A stretch of DNA of 64,000 bases from Acidimicrobiales bacterium (GTDB lineage: Bacteria; Actinomycetota; Acidimicrobiia; Acidimicrobiales; AC-14), in the NCBI GenBank assembly GCA_025463925.1, contig JAODBK010000042.1, forward strand, positions 1 through 64,000, in the 5' to 3' direction. A program made the translations under genes and the position numbers. Below, in pieces: positions 1 through 9,156 of this stretch (position 1 is its first letter; every line of letters starts with the position of its first letter). The notes beneath the pieces were generated by a model that saw only the letters and a list, made by a program, of their open reading frames with translations, searched no databases and was not told where the DNA came from.

Positions 1-1299
1 GCACCGGGGGGCGCCGACCCCGAGCCGCAGCCGGCCCCGGCCCCGGCCCACACGCCGAAGGCGCCGATCGCGTCGGCGCCGGCCGTCGAGCCCAAGGCAG
101 ATGGGCCGCGATTCGAGCCGGCCGGCCGGGTCATCACGGTCGCGGCCGCGCTGACCGCGCTGGCCGCCGGCCGGGGCGCCGGCCCGCGTGTCGTCACCGC
201 GGCCGCCCTCGTCACCGCGACCGTCGTCGTGTGGGCCCTGGCCGACCGGTCCACCACGCGCGCCGCGAGGGTCCGGGTGTTCGCGGTCGTGCTGGCCGAC
301 CTCGTCCTCGTCGGCTTGGCCGTCGTCGGCGCGGCGCATTTCCGGGCGCCGGCGCTCGGAGTGCTGGCCGCCGTCCCACCGGTCGCGCTGCATGCCGGCC
401 AGGGAGGTCGCGACCGGGGCTTGTTCGTCGGCCTGGCCGCGCTGGCCATGGCGATCGCGGCGGCGATCATCGCGCCGTCGGGCCACGCATTGAACCTGCT
501 CGGCGCGGTCGCCGGCGCCGCGGCGCTGGTGTGGATCGCAGTCGCGGTCGCCAGCATCACCGAGGCGCATCGAGCGGCCGAGACGGTCGTGCGCGACTCG
601 GCCAAGGCGTTGGCCGAGTTCCGCGCCGAGATCGTGACGACGGTGTCGCACGAGGTGCGGACGCCGTTGACGCTCATCCAAGGCCTCACCTCGACGTTGG
701 CCCACCGGTGGCCGAAGTTGCGAGAGGCCGAGAAGCTCGACCTCATCGACACGATCGCGTTGAACGTCGCCTCGCTCGACTCGTCGATCCTCCACTTCCT
801 GGACGCGTCGCGCATCGCGCGGGGCGAGTTCCCGATCGAACCCCAGACGCTCGAGCTGGCCGACGTGCTCCACGCGGTCGAACGCAAGCTCTCCACCGTG
901 CTGGCCGGCCACACCGTCCATCCGACGCTGCACGCGCCGACGGTGTGGGCCGACCGGGACGCGCTGGTGCGGATCCTCGAGCACCTGTTGTCGAACGCAG
1001 TCCGCTTCTCGCCGCTCGGCAGCCCGATCTTCGTGCGGTCGGAATCGAGCGACGACGGCGTCGCCATCTCGGTCACCGACCGCGGCCTGGGCATCCCCGA
1101 GGCCGATCTCGAGCTCATCTGGCAACCGCTGTGGCGGGCCGACGTGAAGGAGAGCGGTGTGAGCCGCGGCGCCGGGCTCGGGCTGACGATCGTCCGCCAG
1201 CTGGTCGAGGCCCACGGTGGGAGCTCGGGGGTGACGTGGTCGTCGGCCGGCAAGGGTTCCACCATCGAAGTGACGTTCCCGGCCGCGGTGCTGCCGTGA
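1..1299 (+). CDS. Sensor histidine kinase, 5' end cut by the window edge
   Basis: The frame is open from base 1, so the N-terminus lies outside; 432 residues are visible. An Ala/Pro-rich segment is followed by about four hydrophobic helices (codons 45-180). A HisKA dimerisation domain follows with the H-box VSHEVRTPLTLIQ (His codon 649-651). The HATPase domain has an N-box (NAVRFSPLG), a G1 box (DRGLGIPEAD) and a G2 box (GAGLGLTIV). It should autophosphorylate on His and signal to a response regulator, but none is adjacent. Its stop overlaps the GTG of the downstream phosphatase by 4 bases, so the two are probably co-translated and act in one pathway. The stimulus is unknown; no recognised extracellular sensor domain is visible. 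Confidence 0.9.
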   Translation, partial: APGGADPEPQPAPAPAHTPKAPIASAPAVEPKADGPRFEPAGRVITVAAALTALAAGRGAGPRVVTAAALVTATVVVWALADRSTTRAARVRVFAVVLADLVLVGLAVVGAAHFRAPALGVLAAVPPVALHAGQGGRDRGLFVGLAALAMAIAAAIIAPSGHALNLLGAVAGAAALVWIAVAVASITEAHRAAETVVRDSAKALAEFRAEIVTTVSHEVRTPLTLIQGLTSTLAHRWPKLREAEKLDLIDTIALNVASLDSSILHFLDASRIARGEFPIEPQTLELADVLHAVERKLSTVLAGHTVHPTLHAPTVWADRDALVRILEHLLSNAVRFSPLGSPIFVRSESSDDGVAISVTDRGLGIPEADLELIWQPLWRADVKESGVSRGAGLGLTIVRQLVEAHGGSSGVTWSSAGKGSTIEVTFPAAVLP

Positions 1300-3539
1300 C
1301 CACGCCCGTCCCGCCGATGCCGGCGCGAGCGATGGTCCCCGGCCCTCCGGAGCGGTGGGCGGCGCTGTTCGAAACGGTGTTGTGGACCGCGCCGGTCGGC
1401 ATCGCGGTGTTCGATCTCGAGCTGCGCTACCTGCTCGTCAACGATCGGCTGGCCGAGTGGCACGGCGCGCCGGCCGACGAGCACGTCGGCCGGACGCCGA
1501 TCGACGTGCTGGGCCGGTCCGGCGAGCCCGTCGCCGAAGCGTTGGGGCGGGTGCTCGCCGGCGGCATGCCCGTGCTCGACCAACCAGTCGCCGCCGCGCC
1601 GGCGTCGCGGACCGCGAGCTATTACCCGGTGCGCGACGCGGCGGGCGCGCTGTTCGCCATCCAAGCCGTCGTCGTCGAGACCGCAGGTGCGGCCGACGAT
1701 CGCTTGACCTTCCTGGCCGAGGCCGGCGTGGCGCTCGCCGGCAGCCTCGATCTCGTCGAGGTGCTCCAGCGCGTCGCCGAGCTGGCGGTACCGGCATTGG
1801 CCGATTGGTGCGCGGTCGACGTCATCCGCGACGACGGCGCCATCGAGCAGGTTGCGATCGCGCGCCTCGACGAGCGGCAGGCGGCCCGCGCCACCGAGCT
1901 CCGGATCAACAAGGGGCTCGACCCGAACGCGCCGATCGGCGTGGCCGCGGTCCTGCGCGGCGGGCCCAGCGAGCTGTATCCCGACGTGCCCGACAGCCTG
2001 CTCCAGGCCTACGCGCGGGACGCCGAGCACCTCGCGCTGCTCGAGGCGCTCGGCATGCGATCGGTGATCGTCGTCCCGCTCGCCGCTCGCGGCCGCACGT
2101 TCGGCGCGATCACGTTGACGACCACCGACTCCGATCGCAGGTACGGCCCGAACGATCTCGCGTTGGCCGAGGACCTGGCCCGGCGGGCCGCGCTCGCCGT
2201 CGACAACGCCAATCTCTACCGCGAGTCACAGGAGGAGGCGCGAGCCCTCGAGCGCGAGATCGCCGCCCGGCGGCGGGCGGAGACGACGGCCCGCTTCCTC
2301 GCCGAGGCCAGCACGATCCTCGCGTCGTCGCTCGACCTGGACCGCACGGTCAGCGAGGTGGCCCGGCTCACGCTGGCGCACCTCGCCGACGTCTGCGCCG
2401 TGGACCTGGTCGACGACCACGGCCTGCGCCAGGTCGCGGTGGCGCACACCGATCCCGAGCTCGAAGCGGCCATCACCATCGCCCGGGCGCGCTGGACCGA
2501 TCCCGGCCCGAGCGACCACCCCGCGGCGCAGGTGCTGGCGACCGGCCGGTCGATCGTCGTCGGCGCGCCGAGCACCGTCACCTGGTCGGCGCCGGCCGAC
2601 GACCCCGACCAGAAGCGGCTCCTCGATCGGCTCGGCATCACGGCGGTCCTGCTCATGCCGCTCACCGCCGGAACGCAGGTCGTCGGCATCATGGCGCTCG
2701 GGCGCACCGGCGACGGTCGCGAGTTCCTGCCGTCCGACGTCGAACTGGCCGAGGACCTCGCGCGCCGCGTCGGGATCGCGGTCGACAACGCCCGGCTGTA
2801 CGAGGAGCGCTCGCGCGTCGCCCGCGCCCTGCAGCAGAGCTTGCTGCCACCGCTGTTGCCGGAGATCCCGGGTGTCGAGATCGCGGCGCGCTACCGCCCG
2901 ACGGGCGCCGGCAACCTCGTCGGCGGTGACTTCTACGACGTCTTCCAGGATGGCGACGCCAACTGGGCCGTCGTCGTCGGCGACGTGGCGGGGATCGGCG
3001 CCGAGGCGGCCGCGATCACGGGAGTGGCGCGCTACACCGTGCGCGCGGTCGCGATGCACGAGTACCGCCCGAGCGAGGTGCTGCGCGCGTTGAACGACGC
3101 CATCTTGCGCCAACGACCCGACGAGCGGTTCTGCACCGCGGTCTACCTGCGGCTCGAGCTGCAGCCCGACGGCGCGCGCGCCGTGCTCAGCTGCGGCGGC
3201 CATCCACCGCCGCTCGTGCTGCGGGCCGACGGGCGGGTCGAGGTCGTGGAGGCGGCGCTCGGCAACCTGCTCGGGCTCTTCGAGGACGTGCATCTCAGCG
3301 ACGCCGTCGTGCGGCTCCGGCCGGGCGACGCGGTGATCCTCTACACCGACGGCGTGATCGAGGCTCGCCGGCCCGACGGGTCGCTGTTCGGTCAGGACCG
3401 GCTGGTCGAGCTGGTCCGGCGGCAGACCGGGACGTCAGCCGAGACGATGGCCCGGCGCATCGAGAGCGCGGTGCTGGCCGATCATCCCGACCGGCCCACC
3501 GACGACGTCGCCATCGTGGTGCTGCGCGTCAACGGGTGA
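1296..3539 (+). CDS. PAS-GAF-GAF-PP2C (SpoIIE/RsbU-type) protein phosphatase
   Basis: This 747-residue protein starts at GTG in a GTGA overlap with the upstream kinase. It has a PAS domain (about 15-115), two GAF domains (about 130-310 and 345-505) joined by a short helix, and a C-terminal SpoIIE-family PP2C domain (about 525-745). The metal-binding motifs GGDFYDVF, GDVAGIGAEAA and LYTDGVIEAR are present. Such enzymes remove phosphate from anti-sigma-factor antagonists in partner-switching pathways. No antagonist or anti-sigma gene is visible here, so the target is unknown. An isoleucine stands where GDVxGHG is usual. The frame continues open upstream, but that part only shadows the kinase gene, so GTG 1296 is preferred. 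Confidence 0.9.
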   Translation: MTTPVPPMPARAMVPGPPERWAALFETVLWTAPVGIAVFDLELRYLLVNDRLAEWHGAPADEHVGRTPIDVLGRSGEPVAEALGRVLAGGMPVLDQPVAAAPASRTASYYPVRDAAGALFAIQAVVVETAGAADDRLTFLAEAGVALAGSLDLVEVLQRVAELAVPALADWCAVDVIRDDGAIEQVAIARLDERQAARATELRINKGLDPNAPIGVAAVLRGGPSELYPDVPDSLLQAYARDAEHLALLEALGMRSVIVVPLAARGRTFGAITLTTTDSDRRYGPNDLALAEDLARRAALAVDNANLYRESQEEARALEREIAARRRAETTARFLAEASTILASSLDLDRTVSEVARLTLAHLADVCAVDLVDDHGLRQVAVAHTDPELEAAITIARARWTDPGPSDHPAAQVLATGRSIVVGAPSTVTWSAPADDPDQKRLLDRLGITAVLLMPLTAGTQVVGIMALGRTGDGREFLPSDVELAEDLARRVGIAVDNARLYEERSRVARALQQSLLPPLLPEIPGVEIAARYRPTGAGNLVGGDFYDVFQDGDANWAVVVGDVAGIGAEAAAITGVARYTVRAVAMHEYRPSEVLRALNDAILRQRPDERFCTAVYLRLELQPDGARAVLSCGGHPPPLVLRADGRVEVVEAALGNLLGLFEDVHLSDAVVRLRPGDAVILYTDGVIEARRPDGSLFGQDRLVELVRRQTGTSAETMARRIESAVLADHPDRPTDDVAIVVLRVNG

Positions 3540-3549
3540 ATCGTCGCGA

Positions 3550-4743
3550 TCAGTCGCCGCCGCCGTTCCCGTGGCCGCCCTTGGTCTTGCCGGGCAACTT
3601 GGGCAGCGTGACGTTGACGAGCGGCGCGGCCGTGGTCGGCGGCGTCGTCACCGTGGTGGCCGGCGACGCGTTGGTCGGCGTCGCGACTGCCGGCTTGCCG
3701 TTCCGGCTGCTTCCGGCCAGCGCGCCCATCGCGGTGAGGCCGAGCAGCACGAGGACGCCGAGCCACACTGCGATCGCGACGGCGCGACGGGTGGGCGACC
3801 AGCCGGCGGCCACCGGCGCCCGCTCGCCGGCGGCCGAAGGCGGCATCGCGAGCACGGTGGTGGCGTCGGCCGGCGGTGGTTCGACGAACGCCGTCGCGTC
3901 CGCCGCTCCGGCACCGGCGGTGGCTGATGCCGCCAGCGCGTCTCGCATGTGCTCGGCCGACGCGAAGCGATCGTCCGGGTCCATGCGCAGTGCCCGCTCG
4001 ATGGCGGCCGCGAAGCCCGGGTCGGCGTCGGGCCGAACCTCGGCGAGCGGTCGGTGCGCGCCCTGGCTGACCGCGTGCGCGACGAGCACCGGCGTCGAAC
4101 CGGTGAACGGCTTCTCGCCGGCGAGGGCCTCGTAGAGCACGACGCCGAGGGAGTAGAGGTCGGAGCACGCGGTCGCGGGCGAGCCACTCAGCCGCTCGGG
4201 CGCGAGGTACGCCGGGGTGCCGAGCAGCTGGCCGGTCGCCGTAGTGTCGACACCTCCGTCGACGCTCTTGGCGATGCCGAAGTCGGCGATCTTCGCCCGG
4301 TCGTCCGCGCTGATGAGGATGTTGCCGGGCTTGACGTCACGGTGGACGATGCCGGCGGCGTGGGCCGCGCCGAGCGCGCCGAGCACGTCGATGGCGACGG
4401 CCCGCAACCAGGTCTCGTCGATCGGGCCCTCGGCCATCCGGTCGGCGAGGGTCTCACCGGGCAGCCGCTCCATCACGAGGAACGGGCGGCCGGCGTCCTC
4501 GCCGACGTCGAACACACCGACCGCGTTGGGGTGCGACAACCGCGCCGCTGATCGGGCTTCGGCCTCGAAGCGGGCTCGCAGGTCCGGCCGCACCGCGAGG
4601 TGCGGCAGCAGCATCTTGACCGCGACGGGACGGCCGAGGCGTTCGTCGACCGCGTCCCACACCTCGGCCATGCCGCCACGGCCGAGCAGCTCGCCACATG
4701 CGTACCGGCCGGCCAGCAGACCGGCGTGCTCGGTGGTCTCCAC
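3550..4743 (-). CDS. Membrane-anchored Ser/Thr protein kinase
   Basis: This is a Hanks-type kinase of 397 residues, starting at GTG 4743. The N-terminal catalytic domain (about 13-275) shows the glycine loop LGRGGMAEVW, the ATP-binding lysine in VAVKMLLP, the catalytic loop HRDVKPGNI, the DFG motif in DFGIAKS and the GTPAYLAPE segment. One transmembrane helix (about 320-342) follows, then a short Pro/Thr tail and a Gly/Lys-rich end. No PASTA repeats are present, so the outer part is too short to be a muropeptide sensor. It converges on the phosphatase gene with only 10 bases between the stops. Kinase and PP2C neighbours suggest a phospho-signalling cluster, but a direct link is inference. Confidence 0.93.
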   Translation of the reverse strand: METTEHAGLLAGRYACGELLGRGGMAEVWDAVDERLGRPVAVKMLLPHLAVRPDLRARFEAEARSAARLSHPNAVGVFDVGEDAGRPFLVMERLPGETLADRMAEGPIDETWLRAVAIDVLGALGAAHAAGIVHRDVKPGNILISADDRAKIADFGIAKSVDGGVDTTATGQLLGTPAYLAPERLSGSPATACSDLYSLGVVLYEALAGEKPFTGSTPVLVAHAVSQGAHRPLAEVRPDADPGFAAAIERALRMDPDDRFASAEHMRDALAASATAGAGAADATAFVEPPPADATTVLAMPPSAAGERAPVAAGWSPTRRAVAIAVWLGVLVLLGLTAMGALAGSSRNGKPAVATPTNASPATTVTTPPTTAAPLVNVTLPKLPGKTKGGHGNGGGD

Positions 4744-4784
4744 GACCCGGACGGTCTACCCGATCGTGGGCCGGGGCTACCTAC

Positions 4785-5456
4785 TCAGGCCTGAAGCTCC
4801 AGGAGGAAGGGGTTGGCGACGCGCTCGCGGCCGATGGTCGTGACCGGCCCGTGGCCGGGCAGGACGTGAGTGTCGTCGGGCATCGGAAGGATCTTCTCGG
4901 CCATCGACGCCATCAGCTGCTCGTGCGACCCGCCCGGCAGGTCGGTGCGGCCGATCGAGCCGGCGAAGAGGTGATCGCCGGAGAAGAGCACCCGCTCGCC
5001 CTCCACCTCGAGCAGGAAGCACACCGACCCCTTGGTGTGACCGGGCGTGTGGATCGCGGTGAAGGTCATCCCCGCGCCCGACACCTGCTGGCCGTCGTCG
5101 AGACCGAGCACCAGCTCGGGCGGCCGCAAGTCGAGGCCCTCGGCGGCGAGGTACTGGCCGAAGCCGCCGCTCGTGCCGGCCGGGTCGAGGAGCATGTGCC
5201 GGTCGTCGTCATGGATGTGCACCGGGACGTCGTGGTCCTGCGCGTGCACGACGGTGCCGACCCCGCCCACGTGGTCGACGTGGCCATGGGTGTTGAGCAG
5301 CGCCACCAGTCGCAGGCCGTCCTCGGCCAGCTGCTCGAGGATCGCGCTCGGATCGGGGGGCGCGTCGACTAGCACGCACTCGCCGCCCGGGCCACTGGCC
5401 GACGCGATCCACGCGTTGGTCTGCGCGATCCAGAGCGGCAGTCCCTTGATGAACAT
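4785..5456 (-). CDS. Metallo-beta-lactamase-fold hydrolase (glyoxalase II-like)
   Basis: This 223-residue protein carries the dinuclear-metal signature THGHVDHVGG (about 63-72), the later HTPGHTKGS and SGDHLFAG motifs, and a C-terminal LPGHGPVTTIGRE. These fit the hydroxyacylglutathione-hydrolase/YcbL group that cleaves thioesters. The real substrate cannot be read from sequence, and an actinobacterium would use mycothiol rather than glutathione. The ATG at 5456 gives the normal family length; the longer open frame upstream only shadows malQ. It lies 13 bases after the malQ stop and is probably the last gene of the EamA-malQ-hydrolase operon. Confidence 0.88.
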   Translation of the reverse strand: MFIKGLPLWIAQTNAWIASASGPGGECVLVDAPPDPSAILEQLAEDGLRLVALLNTHGHVDHVGGVGTVVHAQDHDVPVHIHDDDRHMLLDPAGTSGGFGQYLAAEGLDLRPPELVLGLDDGQQVSGAGMTFTAIHTPGHTKGSVCFLLEVEGERVLFSGDHLFAGSIGRTDLPGGSHEQLMASMAEKILPMPDDTHVLPGHGPVTTIGRERVANPFLLELQA

Positions 5457-5469
5457 GGCAGGACCGAAC

Positions 5470-7263
5470 CTACCCGCGCCGCAGCAAGTGGCCGACCTCG
5501 GCGACCCGCGGGTCGGCTTGGATCTCCTCGAGGCTCTTCGGCAGCGCCCGCGACCAGTTGGGCCACTCGTCGACGGTGCCCGGCATGTTCGGCCGCTCTT
5601 CGACGGCGAGCGGGTCGTCGAGCGTCGCCGCGAGCAGCCGCGACGGCGCGTCGCCCAACGCGCGGTACACACCGCGCACGACCTCGTCGACCGGCGCGTC
5701 CTCGTCGACCGAGGCCAGCGCCCGCACGCGCTCGCGCAGCTCCGCGGTGCCACGCTCGTTGGGCTTGGTGCCGATCCGCCGCTGGGCCTCCAGGTCGGCG
5801 CCACTCCACAAGCCGGCGACCGTCGGCAGGTCGTGGGTGGTGACCGCGGCGAGCGCCCGCTCGGGGTATTCGGTCGGCGGCCGGTCCTCGAACCACAGCA
5901 ACCGGTAGGACAGCACGTCGCGCGCCATGAGCTCGGCCCGCACCTCGTTCTCGACGGTGCCCAGGTCCTCGCCGACCAGCCACGCGCCGGCGCGGGTGCT
6001 CTCCAGCGCGACGATGTCGAGCAGGTCGGCCGCCGGGTACCGCACGTAGGTCCCGTCGGTGGGCGCGAGACCTTCCGGGATCCAGAACTGGCGGAAGAGC
6101 CCCATGACGTGGTCGAGCCGGACCCCGCCGGCGTGCGCGAACGCCGATCGCATCGTGCGGATGAACGGTTCGTATGCCATGGCGCGCAGCCGCCACGGAT
6201 CGAACGGCGGCAGACCCCAGTTCTGGCCCTGGGTGTTGAACTCGTCGGGCGGTGCGCCGACGGCGACCCCGCGTGCGAATGCATCCGGCCACATCCACGC
6301 GTCGGCCCCGTTGGGCTCGACACCGACGGCGAGGTCGGCGCACAGCGGGATGGTGCGTCCGGCTTCGGCGAGTTGCCGATCGATCCGCCACTGCAACCAC
6401 ATGTGGAACAGCACTCGCGCCGCGTGCTGGTGCCGGAAGGTCGCGACCGCGTCCGATCCCGCGCCGCGGAGTGGCGCCGGCCACTGCGGCCACGGGCCGT
6501 CGATCCGCTCGTCCAGCGCGCAGAACGTCGCGTAGTCCACCAGCGCGCGACCCTGATCGATGCACCACGCGTCGAACTCCGGGCCCGGGTGAGCGGACGG
6601 GTCCTCCCACTCGCGCGCCAACGCCGCCATCTTCAACTGGAACACCGCGTCGCGGTCGATGCGTCGCTCCGAGTTCAGCGCCCGCCCGTCGTCACCGGCG
6701 ACGCGGAGGTACAGGGGATTGCGGAACACCCGGCTGCTCGGGGAGTAGGGGCTGGCGACCTGCGGGAGCGTCGGCCGGGCGGCGTGCAACGGGTTGACCA
6801 GGCAGAAGCCGGCACCGAGCTCGGCCGCCGACCATCGGCCCAGCTCCGCCAGGTCGGCGAGGTCGCCCACGCCCCAGCTCCCGGCCGAGCGCAGCGCGTA
6901 GAGCTGGACGGCGAAGCCCCATGCCCGCAGCTCGGGGAGATGGCACCGACCCGGGCTGACGACGAGGAGCCGCTCGGGCCGGTCGTCGGCCACGATGCGG
7001 TGGTAGCCGAGCGGGACGTCCGACGGCAGCTCTCCGGCGACGAGCATCTCACCCCCGTCCTCCAGCACGAGCCGACCGCGACCGACGGGCATGGCCGCGC
7101 CGGCGCGCGCGACCACGACGGCGTCGCTCTCGGTCGGCGGGGCCTCGTCGCGGTCCGCGTCCATCGCGCCCAGGATCGCGTCGACGGTCTCGGGCGGCGC
7201 GTCGTGCCATTGCCCGGCCGCGTCCCAATAGCCAGGCGCGACGCCCCAGTCGGGCGCGGTCAC
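5470..7263 (-). CDS. malQ: 4-alpha-glucanotransferase (amylomaltase, GH77)
   Basis: MalQ moves alpha-1,4-glucan segments between maltodextrins in cytoplasmic maltose/glycogen metabolism. GH77 hallmarks are present: WGVGDLADL near 150, SPYSPSSR with NPLYL, then GAPPDEFNTQGQNWGLP, the nucleophile-region GGVRLDHVMGLFRQF, the acid/base-region VGEDLGTVE and TTHDLPTVAGLW near the end. The length of 597 residues is a little short, with a compact N-terminal domain. The GTG at 7263 overlaps the EamA stop by 4 bases (GTGA), which supports this start and translational coupling. The open frame continues upstream to 8058 but overlaps the transporter and has no family features. Confidence 0.93.
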   Translation of the reverse strand: MTAPDWGVAPGYWDAAGQWHDAPPETVDAILGAMDADRDEAPPTESDAVVVARAGAAMPVGRGRLVLEDGGEMLVAGELPSDVPLGYHRIVADDRPERLLVVSPGRCHLPELRAWGFAVQLYALRSAGSWGVGDLADLAELGRWSAAELGAGFCLVNPLHAARPTLPQVASPYSPSSRVFRNPLYLRVAGDDGRALNSERRIDRDAVFQLKMAALAREWEDPSAHPGPEFDAWCIDQGRALVDYATFCALDERIDGPWPQWPAPLRGAGSDAVATFRHQHAARVLFHMWLQWRIDRQLAEAGRTIPLCADLAVGVEPNGADAWMWPDAFARGVAVGAPPDEFNTQGQNWGLPPFDPWRLRAMAYEPFIRTMRSAFAHAGGVRLDHVMGLFRQFWIPEGLAPTDGTYVRYPAADLLDIVALESTRAGAWLVGEDLGTVENEVRAELMARDVLSYRLLWFEDRPPTEYPERALAAVTTHDLPTVAGLWSGADLEAQRRIGTKPNERGTAELRERVRALASVDEDAPVDEVVRGVYRALGDAPSRLLAATLDDPLAVEERPNMPGTVDEWPNWSRALPKSLEEIQADPRVAEVGHLLRRG

Positions 7264-8150
7264 GGCACCATCGCCGCCTGAGCGCGGCGCCGGACCAGGC
7301 GCCCGCGCAGCAGCACGATGCCGGCGACCGTGAGCAATCCGCCGGCGATCATGCGGAGCTGGAACTCCTCGCCGAGGAACACCACCCCGACCGCGACGGC
7401 GACGACCGGCGCGACGTACGTCACCACCGACGCGGTCGTCGGCCCGAGCTCGGCGATCGACCGGTAGTTGAGGACGTACGCGACTCCGGTGCCCACCATG
7501 CCGAGGAGCAGCAGGGCGACGACCCGGGTGAAGGTGAGCGAGACGCCACGGTCGGACACCGCCAGCCCGGCCGGGACGAGCAGCGCGATCGCGGCCGTCA
7601 ACACCTGGCCGGTGGCGGCCGTCATCGGCTCGATCCCGGAGAGCCGGCGTTGCGCGAACGCGAACGTCAACCCGTAGCACGCGGCCGCCGCGACCGCGGC
7701 CGACTCGCCCGTCACCGACGACGAGTTGAGATCGCCGCCGCCGAGGCCGGCGGCGATCGCGACGCCCCCCAACCCGAGCAGCAGGCCGCCGAGCTGCACC
7801 GGCCGGAGCCGCTCGCGAAGGAGCACCGCGCCGAACGCCGCCGCGAACAGCGGCGTCGACGCGTTGAGCACCGAGGTGAGCGCGGACGAGATGCGGCCCG
7901 GTTGCTCGGCCCAGGCGAGCAGGCTGAACGGGATGGCGCTCCCGAGGACGCCCATCACCGCCATGTCCCGCCACGTCCTCAGGTCCGCGGGCAGCCGGAG
8001 GCGGGCCGATCGGAGCACCGCCAGCAGGACGAGCGCGCCGAGGGTGCACCGGGTGCACGCCACCGCGACCGGCGGCATGCCCTTGACGGCCACCTTGATG
8101 AACAGGAACGACCAGCCCCAGATCCCGGCCAGGAGGACGAGGCGCCGCAC
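7260..8150 (-). CDS. EamA-family drug/metabolite transporter
   Basis: This 296-residue integral membrane protein has about ten hydrophobic helices arranged as two five-helix repeats. Examples are GIWGWSFLFIKVAVKGMPP at the start and VVTYVAPVVAVAVGVVFLGEE in the second half, the usual EamA/RhaT arrangement. Such proteins export small metabolites; the substrate cannot be predicted. It starts at GTG 8150 and is the first gene of an operon with malQ and the hydrolase. It is divergent from the coiled-coil gene at 8226, and the 75-base gap holds a direct repeat that may be an operator. Confidence 0.88.
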   Translation of the reverse strand: MRRLVLLAGIWGWSFLFIKVAVKGMPPVAVACTRCTLGALVLLAVLRSARLRLPADLRTWRDMAVMGVLGSAIPFSLLAWAEQPGRISSALTSVLNASTPLFAAAFGAVLLRERLRPVQLGGLLLGLGGVAIAAGLGGGDLNSSSVTGESAAVAAAACYGLTFAFAQRRLSGIEPMTAATGQVLTAAIALLVPAGLAVSDRGVSLTFTRVVALLLLGMVGTGVAYVLNYRSIAELGPTTASVVTYVAPVVAVAVGVVFLGEEFQLRMIAGGLLTVAGIVLLRGRLVRRRAQAAMVP

Positions 8151-8159
8151 CGGGCCACT

Positions 8160-8186
8160 GTATTCAGGCGGGCGCGGTATTCAGGC
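8160..8186. repeat. Direct repeat GTATTCAGGC x2, period 17 bp
   Basis: Two perfect copies of GTATTCAGGC start at 8160 and 8177 in the gap between divergent genes. The 17-bp spacing is about one and a half helical turns. This resembles a regulator-binding pair, but no regulator is known. Confidence 0.4.
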
Positions 8187-8209
8187 TGCTCGACTGGCCG
8201 GGAGGCGTT

Positions 8210-8215
8210 TACACT
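8210..8215 (+). promoter_or_regulatory. Candidate -10 box TACACT
   Basis: TACACT lies 10 bases before the ATG at 8226. Transcription starting about 7 bases downstream would give a nearly leaderless message. No convincing -35 element is seen. Confidence 0.35.
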
Positions 8216-8225
8216 TGTTGGTCCT

Positions 8226-8519
8226 ATGTCGCGGTGGCTCATCGAGCGACGACTGTCCGACGTCGCCGACCGGTTGAAGCGGGCGCGCGCCGAGCTCGCC
8301 GTGGTCGACGAGCAGCTCGCCTTCTTCGCCGAAGAGGCCGACGAGACGCGCCTCCGGGCACTCGTCTCGGAGACACCGCTGGCCGACCGCGACCACCACG
8401 AGGCCCAGAAGCACGCCGACGCAATGGCGCGACACCATGCCGATGTGCTGGCATCCATCCAGGAGTTGGAACGGTCCCAGGACGAGCTGCTCGACCGGCT
8501 CGTCGCGGAATCGCGCTGA
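8226..8519 (+). CDS. Small coiled-coil protein of unknown function
   Basis: This protein of 97 residues is almost wholly helical and charged, with heptad-like spacing of Leu/Ala through about 5-45 and 60-95 (RRLSDVADRLKRARAEL, ELERSQDELLDRLVAE). It has no signal peptide or membrane helix. The function is not recognised. It starts at ATG after a probable -10 box with almost no leader, and it precedes the ANTAR regulator by 30 bases, so the two may share a transcript. A structural or regulatory coiled coil is all the sequence supports. Confidence 0.7.
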   Translation: MSRWLIERRLSDVADRLKRARAELAVVDEQLAFFAEEADETRLRALVSETPLADRDHHEAQKHADAMARHHADVLASIQELERSQDELLDRLVAESR

Positions 8520-8549
8520 CAGCCAGCCAGATCCCCCAAGGAGCGAGCC

Positions 8550-9125
8550 TTGCCGGTGCGCGTCGTGGTCGCCGAGGACGAGGCAATCATCCGTCTCGAC
8601 CTCAAGGAGATCCTCGAAGAAGAGGGCTATGAGGTCGTGGGCGAGACCGGTCGCGGCGACGAAGCCGTCGGGCTGGTGCGCGAGCTGTCGCCCGATCTCG
8701 TCATCCTCGACATCAAGATGCCGGGGCTCGACGGCCTCAGCGCCGCCCGGGAGATCGCGGCCGAGCGGCAGGCCGCGGTCCTCATCCTCACCGCGTTCAG
8801 CCAGCGCGATCTGATCGAGCAGGCGCGCGACGCCGGCGCGCTGGCGTACCTCGTCAAGCCGTTCCAGAAGAGCGAGCTCATCCCCGCGCTGGAGGTGGCC
8901 CTCGGCCGGTTCAAGGAGCTGCAGGCACTCCACAAGGAGAACCAGAGCCTCGAGGAGCAGCTCGAGACCCGCAAGATCGTCGACCGGGCCAAGGGCAAGC
9001 TCATGGACGAGCACAAGCTCAACGAGAACGACGCCTTCAACTTCATCCAGAAGACGGCCATGAAGACGCGGCTCAAGATGATCGACGTGGCCCACCAGAT
9101 CCTCGACGGATCGCTGGCCCCGTAG
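8550..9125 (+). CDS. pdtaR: ANTAR-domain response regulator
   Basis: This 191-residue regulator has a receiver domain (about 1-120) with acidic residues in VVAEDEA, the phosphoacceptor Asp in LVILDIKMPG, Thr in LTAFS and Lys in LVKPFQ. A coiled linker and a C-terminal ANTAR domain (about 130-188, RKIVDRAKGKLMDEHKL) follow. ANTAR proteins bind paired RNA hairpins and prevent transcription termination. The M. tuberculosis homologue PdtaR works with the kinase PdtaS; no such kinase is adjacent here. It starts at TTG 8550 behind AAGGAG at 8538-8543. As in mycobacteria, it lies just upstream of polA. Confidence 0.93.
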   Translation: MPVRVVVAEDEAIIRLDLKEILEEEGYEVVGETGRGDEAVGLVRELSPDLVILDIKMPGLDGLSAAREIAAERQAAVLILTAFSQRDLIEQARDAGALAYLVKPFQKSELIPALEVALGRFKELQALHKENQSLEEQLETRKIVDRAKGKLMDEHKLNENDAFNFIQKTAMKTRLKMIDVAHQILDGSLAP

Positions 9126-9139
9126 CCGCCGTCAGGCCA

Positions 9140-9145
9140 TACCAT
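9140..9145 (+). promoter_or_regulatory. Candidate -10 box TACCAT before polA
   Basis: TACCAT lies 11 bases before the polA ATG and implies a leader of only a few bases. The same hexamer precedes uvrB at 46225. Confidence 0.35.
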
Positions 9146-9156
9146 CGGCCGCAGAC

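Noticed and set aside
5470-8058. Longer malQ start far upstream of 7263.
   Set aside because: The extra part overlaps the EamA gene completely and has no protein features; the GTGA overlap supports GTG 7263.
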